Source: Hyphomicrobiales bacterium (lineage in GTDB: Bacteria > Pseudomonadota > Alphaproteobacteria > Rhizobiales > Rhizobiaceae). From it: DNA of 64,000 bases. Under the pieces are notes generated by a model. That model had not been told where the DNA came from. It saw only the letters and a program-made list of their open reading frames with translations, and searched no databases. Each line of letters starts with the position of its first letter. The first letter of the stretch is position 1. Location of the stretch: contig UCIV01000012.1 of NCBI GenBank assembly GCA_900472575.1, positions 1 through 64,000 on the forward strand, read 5' to 3'. Positions 39,577-49,479 of the stretch are shown piece by piece. Both the position numbers and the translations under genes were made by a program.

Positions 39577-40536
39577 ATGAAAGCAGCGGTCTACGATACC
39601 CCGGGCGCTCCCAGCGTTCTGAGATACATCGATATTGCCGATCCGGTATCAGGCCCCGACGAGGTGCTGATTTCTGTGGAAGCGATCTCCATCGAGGGAG
39701 GCGATCTGATCAACCGGCGCTTGACGCCGCCGCCTCAAGCGTCTTGGGTCCCTGGTTACGCCGCTTCAGGCATGATCGTCGCGGTTGGGGCAAAGGTGGA
39801 GGGACGCAAAGTCGGCGACAGGGTTGCTGCCTTCGACATGCAGGGCTCGCATGCCGAACTCTGGGTGGTGCCTGCCGTCCGGACCTGGCTGATACCGGAT
39901 GGCGTGGTTGCAGCTGATGCAGCGGTGTTGCCAATTTCTTTTGGAACGGCGTACCATTGCCTCTTTACCAGAGGCGGGCTGCAACACGGCGAAACCGTCC
40001 TGATCCAGGCAGCCGCCGGCGGCGTTGGCCTTGCCGCCGTCCAGCTTGCAGCCCAGGCCGGCGCAAGGGTGATCGCCGTTGCAAGCGGAGAGACGCGCGC
40101 AAGCCGGTTGCGCTCTCTCGGGGCCGCTCATGTTATTGATCGTCTGTCGCATGACGTTGCCGATGCTGTCCGCCGGATCACCGACGGCACGGGTGTCGAT
40201 CTCGTTGTCGATCCGGTCGGTACGACGCTGCCGGCATCCATTTCCGCCCTCGCGGTGGAAGGCCGGGTTGTGTTCGTCGGAAACGCGGGCGGGGGCGGCC
40301 TTTCAGTCGATCTGTGGGCCCCGATGCAGTCCAACCAGACACTCCTTGGCGTATTCATGGGGCCTCTTTTCGAAAGGCCCGATGTTCACTCGATGGTAGA
40401 CGAATTGTTTGCAGCGCTCGCCGCGGGGCGTATTCAGGTCGTGATCGATCGGACTTTCTCGCTCTCGGAGGCCGCCGCTGCGCATGATTTCGCTGAAACC
40501 GCAAAGCCGCTGGGCCGCATAATCATGAGGCCGTGA
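39577..40536 (+). CDS. Quinone oxidoreductase-like MDR enzyme
   Basis: Encodes 319 residues. MKAAVYDTPGAPSVLRYIDI start, GYAASGMIVAVGAKVEGRKV and the nucleotide fold QAAAGGVGLAAVQLAAQAGA. There are no structural or catalytic zinc ligands, typical of QOR/zeta-crystallin-type NADPH reductases. ATG at 39577. It is likely co-transcribed with the upstream hydrolase. Substrate not determinable. Confidence 0.85.
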   Translation: MKAAVYDTPGAPSVLRYIDIADPVSGPDEVLISVEAISIEGGDLINRRLTPPPQASWVPGYAASGMIVAVGAKVEGRKVGDRVAAFDMQGSHAELWVVPAVRTWLIPDGVVAADAAVLPISFGTAYHCLFTRGGLQHGETVLIQAAAGGVGLAAVQLAAQAGARVIAVASGETRASRLRSLGAAHVIDRLSHDVADAVRRITDGTGVDLVVDPVGTTLPASISALAVEGRVVFVGNAGGGGLSVDLWAPMQSNQTLLGVFMGPLFERPDVHSMVDELFAALAAGRIQVVIDRTFSLSEAAAAHDFAETAKPLGRIIMRP

Positions 40537-40710
40537 TCCGGATTCGAAACTCCTGCCAAAAGATCGGAATCCATGCGGCCTTGCTGGTGCCGTAAAGGGG
40601 CGTAGATTTTAACGCGTGTCCCGAGAGACGCCTGGTATCGCCTCGAGATGCAGCTGTAGTAGCCAAGCCGGAAGATGCCGCACATGTAGCTGAGATGGGG
40701 AGCCGGAATA

Positions 40711-41649
40711 TTGCGGGAATTGCTTTTATTGTCACTGGGAATGGCCGTCACCCTGTTTTCGGCATCTGCAATGGCTGGAAGTGAACAGGAGGTTCGCTCC
40801 GGCGAACTCCGCGCCACTTTGACAATGCCGGAGGGCTCCGACTCTGTTCCTGCCGTTCTGATATTGGCGGGATCGGGACCCGTAGATCGGGATGGAAACC
40901 TCCCCAATGCCCGCAATGACAGCCTGAAACTCCTGGCACAGGGCCTTGCCGCCTATGGCATCGCTTCATTGCGGACGGACAAGCGCGGCATTGGAGGCAG
41001 TAAGAGTGCCGCCACACGCGAAGAGGATTTGCGCTTTGGCACCTACGTGAGCGATGCGGTCGATTGGCTGGATTTTCTCCGCACGCAAAATCGAGTGACG
41101 CGGGTTATCGTCCTCGGGCATAGCGAAGGCGCCCTTGTCGCCACCCTCGTCGCGCAGCGAACAAGCGTATCCGGTGCCGTAATGGTCGCCGGCGCGGGAG
41201 AGCCTGCGGCAGCGATCATCGAGCGTCAACTCGCGGCAGCGGGCGTTCCTTCCGGCCTGCAGATTGCATCACGCCGGATCACTGAAAGCTTGTTGAAAGG
41301 AAACGCAATCACGGACGTGCCACCCGAACTCCAGGCCATCTACCGCCCGAGCGCGCAGCAGTATCTGATGTCGTGGCTGCCGATCGATCCTGCCAAGGAA
41401 TTGTCCAAGCTTTCAGTCCCGATCCTCGTCGTACAGGGCACGTCCGATCTCCAGATTTCGATAGATGATGCGAAGCGCCTTGTGGCGGCCTCTCCTACCG
41501 CAAGTCTTGCTGTGGTCGAGGGCATGAACCACGTCCTGAAGTCCTCTTCGATGGAGCGGAAAGAGAACCTTCTTTCGTATAACGATCCTGAACGTCCTCT
41601 TGCCGATCGGCTGGTTCCGATAATTCTGGATTTCCTCGTTGCACCCTAA
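40711..41649 (+). CDS. Exported alpha/beta hydrolase
   Basis: Encodes 312 residues. Signal peptide MRELLLLSLGMAVTLFSASA from TTG 40711 (GGGAG upstream); a shorter start at ATG 40741 would truncate the signal. Nucleophile elbow VLGHSEGALVA, oxyanion region ILAGSGPVDRDGN, acid in QGTSDLQISID, and His in GMNHVLK. It resembles the DUF3887/S9-linked esterase group. It lies downstream of the QOR gene with a 174-base gap. Function: an ester or peptide-type hydrolase in the periplasm. Confidence 0.8.
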   Translation: MRELLLLSLGMAVTLFSASAMAGSEQEVRSGELRATLTMPEGSDSVPAVLILAGSGPVDRDGNLPNARNDSLKLLAQGLAAYGIASLRTDKRGIGGSKSAATREEDLRFGTYVSDAVDWLDFLRTQNRVTRVIVLGHSEGALVATLVAQRTSVSGAVMVAGAGEPAAAIIERQLAAAGVPSGLQIASRRITESLLKGNAITDVPPELQAIYRPSAQQYLMSWLPIDPAKELSKLSVPILVVQGTSDLQISIDDAKRLVAASPTASLAVVEGMNHVLKSSSMERKENLLSYNDPERPLADRLVPIILDFLVAP

Positions 41650-41678
41650 CGGGTTGGCGCATTCTTTCTGTGGGAGAT

Positions 41679-41801
41679 ATGGCTGAGAGTAATCAAAGCC
41701 TGTGCCGGGCGCAGGGGATGGATTTGGACGGCAAGACTTATCATTACGCGCTTACATGTCCGGGCGGACGCTGTTGCCTGGCGCTTCAGGATTCCGCTTG
41801 A
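41679..41801 (+). CDS. Possible Cys-rich peptide, 40 residues
   Basis: MAESNQSLCRAQGMDLDGKT then YHYALTCPGGRCCLALQDSA. GGGAG lies before the ATG. Four Cys in 40 residues and a short length make a metal-binding or toxin-like peptide imaginable; equally it may not be translated. Confidence 0.3.
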   Translation: MAESNQSLCRAQGMDLDGKTYHYALTCPGGRCCLALQDSA

Positions 41802-41844
41802 ACAAACGAGTGTTCTTCCCTTTTCAGAGCTTCGAACATGGAGG

Positions 41845-42483
41845 CTAACTGTGCCGAGGTTTTACAGGGTCGCAAAAAGGTAGCGTACTGGCGCGGCGGA
41901 TGGCCTGCGCCAATCTGTCATTGGTCTCGGCGACCGTCGGGATCTGCCCATATTTGACCGCAGCCCTGCTTACGGTCTCGTCGATGACACGCATGCCCGC
42001 AGCGACCGTCGCCGCGCAAAGCCGGACCTCGAAATCGGTTGGAGACATCTGCAACCTTGAGGCGATCACCTCGGCCAGCAATGTTTCCGTCATCCGCGTA
42101 GCCATGAAGAAGGGTTCGAGAAGCGCCGGCTCTTCTTCAAGCCGGGCGATGAGGTGGACGACGAGCCGGCCATCCTCGATTTCCTCCGCTTCTATCTTGC
42201 TGAAGTCGTAGGTGATCTCGAGGAAGCGCTCCACGGAGATATCAAGCGGCCAGTTCCGGAGCTTGGCCGCGAACCGTTGGGAGGTTAGTGCGAACAGCGG
42301 CTCGATACAGCTTTCCTTGGAACGAAAGTAACGCCACAGGGTGCGCTTCGATATGCCGGCCGCCTCCGCGATCTCGTCGCCGCTGGTGCCCGCCACACCC
42401 TTCTCCAGAAACAGGCGCGCAGCACTTCGTGCCACATCGATATGCGCGTCGCCCCGGACCGTTCTGCTCACCCTGATCCCCAC
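41845..42483 (-). CDS. TetR-family regulator
   Basis: Encodes 212 residues. Helix-turn-helix at about 15-60: AARLFLEKGVAGTSGDEIAE, AAGISKRTLWRYFRSKESCI. The rest is the helical ligand-binding domain. It is divergent from the prolyl oligopeptidase gene at 42735 with a 252-base spacer that holds an inverted repeat, so it probably represses that gene and itself. The ligand is unknown. Confidence 0.85.
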   Translation of the reverse strand: MGIRVSRTVRGDAHIDVARSAARLFLEKGVAGTSGDEIAEAAGISKRTLWRYFRSKESCIEPLFALTSQRFAAKLRNWPLDISVERFLEITYDFSKIEAEEIEDGRLVVHLIARLEEEPALLEPFFMATRMTETLLAEVIASRLQMSPTDFEVRLCAATVAAGMRVIDETVSRAAVKYGQIPTVAETNDRLAQAIRRASTLPFCDPVKPRHS

Positions 42484-42580
42484 ATACGCTCGTCACACCG
42501 GGAATATGGCATGAAGCGCCAAATTTTTAAAGCTCGCTCCTTTGGTGCCATTAAGAGAACCGCTCTTCAATTGATCATAG

Positions 42581-42601
42581 TAATGACACTAAGTGCCATT
42601 A
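42581..42601. promoter_or_regulatory. TetR operator candidate
   Basis: TAATGACAC-TAA-GTGCCATTA, a 21-base inverted repeat with one mismatch. A third half-site GTGCCATTA lies at 42545-42553. Both lie between tetR and the oligopeptidase gene. Confidence 0.5.
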
Positions 42602-42734
42602 TGGTTCTTTGCACAGGAACATTACGTTCCGTGTTCACCGTTTATGAGGAGCCTTCGATGAACCGATCCACCGCAGTCGCCGCCTGTCTCCTTGTCCAAT
42701 TCAACAGCTTATCCGCCCACCTCTGGAGGATGGA

Positions 42735-44801
42735 ATGTCGAACATTACCTACCCGACGACCAAGCGTATCGAGGTCACCGAACAGCATTTCGGCCAGGCT
42801 GTCGTCGATTCCTATCGCTGGCTTGAGAACGAAGCACCAAGCGATCAGGCGGTAAGCGCCTGGATCGAGGCCCAGAACAAGGTCACGCGAGGTTATCTCG
42901 ATACGCTTCCCGGCCGCGACATCTTCGAAAAGCGGATGAAAGCTCTGTTCGAATACGAGCGCTATACTGTGCCGAGAAAGCGCGGCGATCAGTATTTCTT
43001 CACCCTGAACAGGGGACTCGAAAATCAACCGTCTCTCTATGTCCGGCACGGCGCGTTCGGTGACGCACGCCTGTTGATCGATCCCAATGCGTGGACGGAA
43101 GACAATGCCGATGCGATCGGCGAATGGAGCGTTTCCGATAACGGTCGCCATGTGGCCTTCAGCGTGCAGAAGGGCGGCACCGACTGGCGAGCCATCAAGG
43201 TTCTGGATGTCGAAAGCGGCGAAGAGCTGGGAGACACAGTCGAATGGGCGAGGTTCACGCGCATCACGTGGGCTCCCGACGGCACTGGCTTTTTCTATTC
43301 CCGTATGCCGAAGCCGGAGCAAGGTGCGAGCGGCGCGGCCATCGCCAACCATGCCGTCTATTTTCACAGGCTCGGCACCTCGCAAAACGATGATCGTCTG
43401 ATCTATGCCACGCCCGATCGCCCCGGACTGTTGCATGTCGCCGACCGCGCGGAGCGCGGACGCTATCTTGCCATTTCCTCGACGCCGGGTACGAACGAGA
43501 ACGCGCTGACCATTGTCGACCTTTCTTCGAAGGATTGGAAAGCGCGAATTATCATGCCGGATATGGCGGCGGAATGGTCCGTCATCGGCAATGACGGCAG
43601 CAAGCTCGTCCTTGTCACGACAGATGGCGCAGAACGTCGGCGCGTCGTTTCGCTTGATGTGACGGAGGACGATCCGAAGCCTCAGGAAATCGTGGCCGAA
43701 GATTCCGACAACGCAGTCTTGAACGATGCAGCCCTGCTCGGAAACAAGCTGTTCATCGGATATCTGGTCGACGCCAAGACGGAGATCCGCCGCTTCGGTA
43801 TGACCGGTTCCCCTGAAGGGACGGTCGCCCTGCCGGGCATCGGTACTGCTGGCGGCTTTCAGGGCCATCCGGGTGATAAGGAAGCCTTCTTCGGCTTCAC
43901 CGGGTTCGATGCGCCGGCTGCGATCTATCGGTACGACACGCAATCCAACACTGTCACTCCATGGGCGGAACCGAAGGCGCCGATCGATGCGGACAAGATC
44001 GCTGTGGAACAGCGGTTCTATCGTTCCAGGGACGGCACGGAAGTGCCGCTGTTTCTGGTCCGCCGCAAGGACGTGACGACACCAGCGCCGACCCTGCTTT
44101 ACGGCTATGGCGGTTTCGGCATCTCGCAGGTTCCCTACTACAATCCTATCCAGCTTGCCTGGGTGGAGCAGGGCGGGGTGCTGGCGATCGCCAATATCCG
44201 CGGTGGCGGCGAATATGGCCGGGCATGGCATCGCGCCGGGCAGCTCGAAGAGAAGCAGAGCGCGTTCGACGATTTCATCGCCGCAGGCGAGTTTCTGAAA
44301 AGGGTCGGGATCATTTCGCCGAAGGGGCTTGCCATCCAGGGTGAGTCGAATGGCGGCCTGCTGGTGGGCGCCGTCACCAATCAGCGGCCCGATCTCTTCG
44401 ACGTGGCGTTGCCTGGCGTCGGCGTTCTCGACATGTTGCGCTTCGACAAATTTACCGCCGGCGGTTTCTGGATCAGCGAATTCGGCAGCCCGTCCGAGGA
44501 AAAGCATTTTCGCAACCTGATGACCTATTCGCCCTATCACACGATCCGGCAGGGCACGGATTATCCGGCAATTTTGGCAACGACGGCCGATGCCGACGAC
44601 CGTGTCGTGCCGGCGCACACGTTCAAGTACGTCGCCGCTCTCCAGGCAGCCGACCTCGGTTCGAAACCGCGGCTTGTTCGCATCGAGACGCGGGCCGGGC
44701 ATGGCGCCGGCATGCCGCTTGCCAAGACTATCGCTCAGCATGCCGACATGTGGGCGTTTGCCGCTCACTGGACCGGCCTGGATCTCATTGGGCCGAAATG
44801 A
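42735..44801 (+). CDS. Prolyl oligopeptidase family serine peptidase
   Basis: Encodes 688 residues, typical length. N-terminal beta-propeller follows DSYRWLEN; the catalytic alpha/beta hydrolase is C-terminal. Catalytic triad: Ser in GESNGG (about residue 538), Asp in ADDRVVP and His in GHGAGM. The GGGEYGRAWH motif is characteristic of family S9A. Start at ATG 42735 with GGAGG upstream. No signal peptide, so it probably acts in the cytoplasm on short proline-containing peptides. The long minus-strand frame opposite it is a shadow. Confidence 0.92.
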   Translation: MSNITYPTTKRIEVTEQHFGQAVVDSYRWLENEAPSDQAVSAWIEAQNKVTRGYLDTLPGRDIFEKRMKALFEYERYTVPRKRGDQYFFTLNRGLENQPSLYVRHGAFGDARLLIDPNAWTEDNADAIGEWSVSDNGRHVAFSVQKGGTDWRAIKVLDVESGEELGDTVEWARFTRITWAPDGTGFFYSRMPKPEQGASGAAIANHAVYFHRLGTSQNDDRLIYATPDRPGLLHVADRAERGRYLAISSTPGTNENALTIVDLSSKDWKARIIMPDMAAEWSVIGNDGSKLVLVTTDGAERRRVVSLDVTEDDPKPQEIVAEDSDNAVLNDAALLGNKLFIGYLVDAKTEIRRFGMTGSPEGTVALPGIGTAGGFQGHPGDKEAFFGFTGFDAPAAIYRYDTQSNTVTPWAEPKAPIDADKIAVEQRFYRSRDGTEVPLFLVRRKDVTTPAPTLLYGYGGFGISQVPYYNPIQLAWVEQGGVLAIANIRGGGEYGRAWHRAGQLEEKQSAFDDFIAAGEFLKRVGIISPKGLAIQGESNGGLLVGAVTNQRPDLFDVALPGVGVLDMLRFDKFTAGGFWISEFGSPSEEKHFRNLMTYSPYHTIRQGTDYPAILATTADADDRVVPAHTFKYVAALQAADLGSKPRLVRIETRAGHGAGMPLAKTIAQHADMWAFAAHWTGLDLIGPK

Positions 44802-44805
44802 AACG

Positions 44806-45120
44806 ATGCAAAGGATGAACGAGATGATGAAGACAAACCGTACCGCGCGGGCCAGGAAGGCCGCATTCGCCACTGGCGGCGGCTTTCTGATTGCCCTTAC
44901 CTTGGCCGGATGCACCACAGCCGGAGAGGATCGCTACGGCGACAGGCGCAGGTGCTACGACTATGGCTCCCGGCATCAAAATGGTTGCATGTATAGGCAG
45001 CAGCATCGTCGCGACCGGGAGCAGTTGATCAACCAGGAGAAGGCCCTGATCAACGCACAGCATCCCCGCGAAAACCTGAGAATGCTCCGGGAGATCCGAA
45101 GATGGCGCGGCGAAGAGTGA
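44806..45120 (+). CDS. Small lipoprotein
   Basis: Encodes 104 residues. The signal is ARKAAFATGGGFLIALTLAG with the lipobox Cys in LAGCTTAGED, then a Cys- and Arg-rich segment (RRRCYDYGSRHQNGCMYRQQ). A helical tail NQEKALINAQHPRENLRMLR ends it. Several ATGs lie at the start; 44806 is the first, and ATG 44824 with AAAGG upstream is also possible. It immediately follows the oligopeptidase gene, likely co-transcribed. No family recognised. Confidence 0.55.
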   Translation: MQRMNEMMKTNRTARARKAAFATGGGFLIALTLAGCTTAGEDRYGDRRRCYDYGSRHQNGCMYRQQHRRDREQLINQEKALINAQHPRENLRMLREIRRWRGEE

Positions 45121-45150
45121 CCCTGCCTTCAAGCCTGTGCCATTGACAGT

Positions 45151-45351
45151 ATGAAAAAACGTCCGATGACCCGGAAATTCCCTTTCACAGCCGCCCAACA
45201 ACGCACAAACGAAACCCTGCAGAGAACCGGGCGAATCATGATGTCCGCGGTTCTGAATGCTATCGAGGCAGCGACGAACGATGCGAAGGACGAACTTCTG
45301 GGCGCCGGATTCCGTGGGAGAGTGCCGTCATCGGTATCAGCCATGTTTTGA
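45151..45351 (+). CDS. Hypothetical protein, 66 residues
   Basis: MKKRPMTRKFPFTAAQQRTN, ETLQRTGRIMMSAVLNAIEA and ATNDAKDELLGAGFRGRVPS. Basic N-terminus, then an amphipathic helix. No good ribosome-binding site is seen. An overlapping minus-strand frame exists but is less protein-like. Confidence 0.35.
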   Translation: MKKRPMTRKFPFTAAQQRTNETLQRTGRIMMSAVLNAIEAATNDAKDELLGAGFRGRVPSSVSAMF

Positions 45352-45533
45352 TTCCGGTAGAGGTGATTCCACCCAAGGCGGAAATGATTTGTGCAGAGGC
45401 TAAATAAGACCTCGCCGGTTTTCGCATTGGCCAGTGTTTCGACCGGCCCGGTATCCCGCGATATCTTGCTGGGAAAACGATTGTTAATCAGCACATTAGT
45501 AAAACCGTACGCGGGTCGACGGTTCATATCCCT

Positions 45534-45770
45534 TCAAGACCTGGATGCCAAGTCGGCCAGATCCTTCAGGCCGCGATGCTTGGACATGGCAGTCTCCAGG
45601 GCCGATCGGGTATCATGTCCCTCTCGAAACAGGGTTATTATGATTGCTGCGGCGAGCTCGGCTTCCGGGCTGTCCTTGAGAACGCGGTTCGCAACAAGCC
45701 AATCGTCGAACGCCTCATCGATGAACTGCAACTCAGTCGGGCCGAATGGCCTTTCCAGAAACGCACGCAT
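45534..45770 (-). CDS. Hypothetical protein, 78 residues
   Basis: MRAFLERPFGPTELQFIDEA, FDDWLVANRVLKDSPEAELA, AAIIITLFREGHDTRSALET. A helical protein whose arrangement (acidic helix, A-A-x-I-I-x-L-F-R-E-G, then A-L-E) resembles the ORF at 17719-17913. GGGAAGGC lies upstream of the ATG. Family unknown. Confidence 0.6.
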   Translation of the reverse strand: MRAFLERPFGPTELQFIDEAFDDWLVANRVLKDSPEAELAAAIIITLFREGHDTRSALETAMSKHRGLKDLADLASRS

Positions 45771-45990
45771 AGCCTTCCCTTCTTTGCGGCGCCGATATGG
45801 GAAATCGAGCCTGATCGGTCAAGACCGAATTACAGTCGGTCAACTGAGGAGGCATTTACGCGCACCGCTGGCATCTCACGCTGATTTCATTGCGGAAAGG
45901 CCTTGCAGAGCCGTGCTTGCGCCATAAATCTGCCAGCGACAGATCGGGAACGAGGCGCGGTCACGCAATGGAAATGTAAAGCGGGTACCA

Positions 45991-47808
45991 ATGCGGAGCG
46001 AAGCGGGGAAGACTTTCAAAGTGACGGATGAGATCTCTCGGCTTATCGAGAGCGGAAACTGGGACGATTCCATCCTCGGCCCGCCGTCGACATGGCCCCT
46101 CTGTCTTAGATCTGCTGTCGATATCATGCTGCCGGCAATGGCCCAGATCGTGATGTTCTGGGGACCCGACCTGGTCGCGCTCTATAACGAGCCGTATGCT
46201 CCGACGATCGGCCAACGACACCCCAAGGCGTTTGGCCGGCCGGCGCGAGAGAACTGGGCCGAACTCTGGGATGATCTCGAGCCGCTCCTGCGCCGGGTGA
46301 TGGAGACCGGCGAGACGGTCGCGGCAAAGGATCGTCCTTTCTACATCGAGCGTCACGGCTATCCGGAAACCGTCTATTTCGATATCTCCTATTCGGCCAT
46401 TCATGATGAATATGGCGCGGTCCGCGGCGTCTTTTGCATCGTCAACGAGACGACTGATCGCGTCCGCGCCGATCAGGCATTGCAGGCAAGCGAGGAAAGG
46501 CTGCGGGCAGTCATATCCCAGTCGGCCGCCGGCATTGGCCAGGGAAGCCTGGAAGGCAAGATCCTGCACATCAACCGCCGGTTCTGCGAGATCGTCGGCT
46601 ATGAAGAGGACGAACTTCTCGGAAAAAACATTGCGGACATCACTTATGCCGATGACATGCCCGAGCAGACCCGCCTGTTCAACCGGCTGGCCGCGACCGG
46701 CGAAAGCTTCGACATGGAGAAGCGCTATGTGCGGAAAGACGGTAGCCTCGTCTGGGTGAACAATACGGTCTCTGCTCTGCGCGATGACGAAGGGCGGATC
46801 CACCAGGTTGCCGTCATCTCGGTCGATGTCACCGAGCGCAAGCAGGCTCAGGAAGCCGAACGCAGACTGGCCTCGATCATCGCATCCTCTAACGACGCCA
46901 TCCTCGGCATCGATTTGGCCATGAACATTACCTCCTGGAACGGCGGGGCTGAACGCCTTTACGGCTACAAGGCTGGGGAAGTCCTCGGTCAATCCGTGCT
47001 GATGCTCGTGCCGGAAGACCGGACCGACGAGGAGCCGGCACTTCTAGAGCAGATCAGGGCAGGGTCGCCGGTTGACGCGTATGAGACGAAGCGAAGGCGT
47101 AAGGACGGACGTCTGGTCGACGTTCTCCTCAGCGTCTCACCGATCTATGACTCCGCCGGCAGGATTGTTGGCGCCTCGAAAATCGCGCATGACATCTCCG
47201 CGAAGAAAGAGGCGGAGCGGCTTCAGGCTGTGCTGATCGGCGAGCTGCATCACCGTGTGAAGAACGTCTTTGCAACGGTCATCGCCATCGCGCGCCAGAC
47301 ATTGGCCAAGGCGACAGACACCCAGGACGCTGTCGCGGCGTACGAAGCTCGCCTCTCGGCAATGGCGCACGCCCACGATCTGCTTGCCGAAGGGGATTGG
47401 CAAAGTGCCGATCTCACGGCGGTGGTCGAGCAGGCCGTTGCGCCATACCCGCCGGAGCGCTTCGAGGTTTCGGGGCCGTCGGTACTCTTGCCGCAGAAGG
47501 CTGTCGCCACACTGTCGCTCGCCCTTCACGAACTTGGAACCAATGCCGCCAAATACGGGGCGCTGTCCGTTCCAACAGGACGGGTGTCGATCATCTGGAC
47601 CTATGACCCCAAAACCGCGGCTCTCAGCCTCCGCTGGCAGGAAAAGGGTGGGCCGACGGTCGCTCAACCGACCCGGAAGGGTTTTGGATCTCGCCTGGTC
47701 GAGCGCTTGTTGGCGGCGGAGCTTAACGGTACGTCGGCAATCGTCTATGACGCTGCGGGCGTCGTCTGTGAAATCAAGGCCGTCCTTCTAGCGCACGCCA
47801 CGAAATAA
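45991..47808 (+). CDS. Multi-PAS HWE-family histidine kinase
   Basis: Encodes 605 residues. Three sensory PAS-like domains run to about residue 410: an N-terminal one ending [12 protein letters not shown], a PAS with [20 protein letters not shown], and one with [20 protein letters not shown]. The HWE kinase follows: H box ELHHRVKN (His near 421), N box [15 protein letters not shown] and the W-x-E signature LRWQEKGGP before the G box [16 protein letters not shown] kinases commonly feed the general-stress PhyR/NepR/EcfG switch. No transmembrane segment. The LOV kinase follows. Confidence 0.85.
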   Translation: MRSEAGKTFKVTDEISRLIESGNWDDSILGPPSTWPLCLRSAVDIMLPAMAQIVMFWGPDLVALYNEPYAPTIGQRHPKAFGRPARENWAELWDDLEPLLRRVMETGETVAAKDRPFYIERHGYPETVYFDISYSAIHDEYGAVRGVFCIVNETTDRVRADQALQASEERLRAVISQSAAGIGQGSLEGKILHINRRFCEIVGYEEDELLGKNIADITYADDMPEQTRLFNRLAATGESFDMEKRYVRKDGSLVWVNNTVSALRDDEGRIHQVAVISVDVTERKQAQEAERRLASIIASSNDAILGIDLAMNITSWNGGAERLYGYKAGEVLGQSVLMLVPEDRTDEEPALLEQIRAGSPVDAYETKRRRKDGRLVDVLLSVSPIYDSAGRIVGASKIAHDISAKKEAERLQAVLIGELHHRVKNVFATVIAIARQTLAKATDTQDAVAAYEARLSAMAHAHDLLAEGDWQSADLTAVVEQAVAPYPPERFEVSGPSVLLPQKAVATLSLALHELGTNAAKYGALSVPTGRVSIIWTYDPKTAALSLRWQEKGGPTVAQPTRKGFGSRLVERLLAAELNGTSAIVYDAAGVVCEIKAVLLAHATK

Positions 47809-47869
47809 CCGACAGGAACGAATTGATCCGCTGCGACTTCTGTCGTGGCTTAAATCAATCAGGATCACA

Positions 47870-48997
47870 ATGCAGGAAAAGGATCAAAATCGACGTGACG
47901 CTCGCAGCGCCGGAGATCGCCTGGTCGCCGGGCATGTCAGCGAAGACCCGTTTGCGGCGGCGTTCAAGGCCACGCGCATGCCGATGATCGTCACGGATCC
48001 CAGCCAAGCCGATAATCCCATCATCTTTTGCAACGAGGCATTCAGAAAGCTGACCGGTTACAGCGACGAGGAGATCATCGGCCGGAACTGTCGCTTTCTG
48101 CAGGGGCCTGAGACGGACCGGGAGACCGTCGCCAAGATCCGCGACAGCATCGCGGCAGGGCGGGATGTGGCTGTCGACATTCTGAACTACCGCAAGGACG
48201 GCAGCACGTTCTGGAATGCCGTTTTCATCAGCCCCGTACGGGACGAAGCGGGCAAGATCATCTATTTCTTTGCCTCCCAGCTTGATTTTACCACCGTCAA
48301 GAGCCGGGAAGCGGACCTTGCTGCGGCCCGCCATGAGGCCGAGGCCGAGGTCGCAAAGCATACCGCCAACCTTCGTGCCGCGCTGGATGCCCGCACACTG
48401 CTCGTCCACGAGGTCGATCATCGGGTGAAGAACAACCTCTTGACGATGGCCTCGATCGTCAAAATGCAGGCGCGGATTACCAAAGACGATCGGCAGAGGA
48501 ACACACTCATGTCGGTCCTCAACAGGATTGAGGCTCTGAGCACGGTGCAGCGCAAGCTGTTCACGCTCGACGACGTCTCGAAATTCGATATGTCGGAGTT
48601 CACCCGCGAGTTGGTAACCGATCTGGTCGATGCCACCGGCCGCAAGGACATTCGCCTGTCCCTGGATCTCTCCCCGCTGCTCGTGCCGGCTGTCAAAGCG
48701 ACGCCGCTGTCCCTGATCGTCAACGAACTGGTCGGCGACGCCGTTCGTCGCGGATTGAGCGACGGCGGCGGTGACATCCATGTTGTCGTCCGGCGGCTGA
48801 ACGGTCACTTCCTGATCCGTGTCGAAGACACGTCGGAACCGGTCGAGCCGGATAGCGAGAGCGCCCAGCTCGGAAAAATGTTGCTTGAAGCGTCGGCCTT
48901 GCAGCTGGGCGCCGAAATCGAACGGAAACAGGACGGCCGAAAGACGGTCGTCGATGTGGTGCTGCTTGTCGGCGACCATCAGGAGAATGCGCATTGA
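47870..48997 (+). CDS. LOV-domain histidine kinase (HisKA_2) with a degraded catalytic domain
   Basis: Encodes 375 residues. LOV domain at about 25-135 with the flavin-binding signature [13 protein letters not shown] (photoactive Cys near residue 74). A coupling helix follows. HisKA_2 begins at [20 protein letters not shown] (His near 184). The ATPase half keeps an N-box-like [13 protein letters not shown], but DxGxG and the second glycine box are not evident ([20 protein letters not shown]). It resembles blue-light LOV kinases of Brucella and rhizobia. Its stop overlaps the receiver gene start by four bases. Confidence 0.85.
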   Translation: MQEKDQNRRDARSAGDRLVAGHVSEDPFAAAFKATRMPMIVTDPSQADNPIIFCNEAFRKLTGYSDEEIIGRNCRFLQGPETDRETVAKIRDSIAAGRDVAVDILNYRKDGSTFWNAVFISPVRDEAGKIIYFFASQLDFTTVKSREADLAAARHEAEAEVAKHTANLRAALDARTLLVHEVDHRVKNNLLTMASIVKMQARITKDDRQRNTLMSVLNRIEALSTVQRKLFTLDDVSKFDMSEFTRELVTDLVDATGRKDIRLSLDLSPLLVPAVKATPLSLIVNELVGDAVRRGLSDGGGDIHVVVRRLNGHFLIRVEDTSEPVEPDSESAQLGKMLLEASALQLGAEIERKQDGRKTVVDVVLLVGDHQENAH

Positions 48998-49419
48998 AAG
49001 TCATGATCGTCGAAGACGAAATGCTACTCGCCATGGAGCTTGAAAGCGAAGTGGAGATGGCAGGCCATCAGGTCACAGGCCTTGCCATGAGCAGCACACA
49101 GGCACGCGAACAGATCGGGGCTTCAAAGCCGGACTTCGCGTTTGTTGACATCCATCTCATGGACGGCCCGACCGGGATCGATGTCGGGCGCGAGCTGGCG
49201 GCTGCCGGCATCCCTTATGTCTTCGTCAGCGGAAATATCAAGCGGATACCGGAAGATTTTGCCGGCGCCCTCGGGGCAATCGAAAAGCCCTACACGATGA
49301 ACGGCATGAAGAATGCGCTGGTCTATGTCTCGGCAATCATCCAGGGGGACGATAGCGGTGCCCCACCAGCAAGCCTAGTGCTGGCGGAGGATGCAAATGC
49401 TGGCCGACGTTCTGCCTGA
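48994..49419 (+). CDS. Single-domain response regulator
   Basis: Encodes 141 residues, only a receiver domain. Acidic pocket [13 protein letters not shown], phospho-acceptor Asp in [11 protein letters not shown] (about residue 52), then the Ser in FVSGNIKR and Lys in AIEKPYTM. It starts at TTG 48994 inside the kinase stop (TTGA) with AGGAG upstream. Stand-alone receivers beside LOV kinases (Caulobacter LovR type) modulate kinase output; that role here is inference. Confidence 0.85.
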   Translation: MKVMIVEDEMLLAMELESEVEMAGHQVTGLAMSSTQAREQIGASKPDFAFVDIHLMDGPTGIDVGRELAAAGIPYVFVSGNIKRIPEDFAGALGAIEKPYTMNGMKNALVYVSAIIQGDDSGAPPASLVLAEDANAGRRSA

Positions 49420-49479
49420 ACGTCGGGGACGCGGTTGAGTCGACCTTATGACGACGCCGGAGATTGGAAGACGTCAGTG

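Noticed and set aside
42642..44918. A 758-codon open frame on the minus strand
   Set aside because: It is the antisense of the prolyl oligopeptidase gene, whose catalytic motifs are complete; codon bias of the plus strand keeps the other frame open.
47855..48994. A 379-codon minus-strand frame opposite the LOV kinase
   Set aside because: Shadow; the plus-strand frame has LOV and HisKA_2 motifs.
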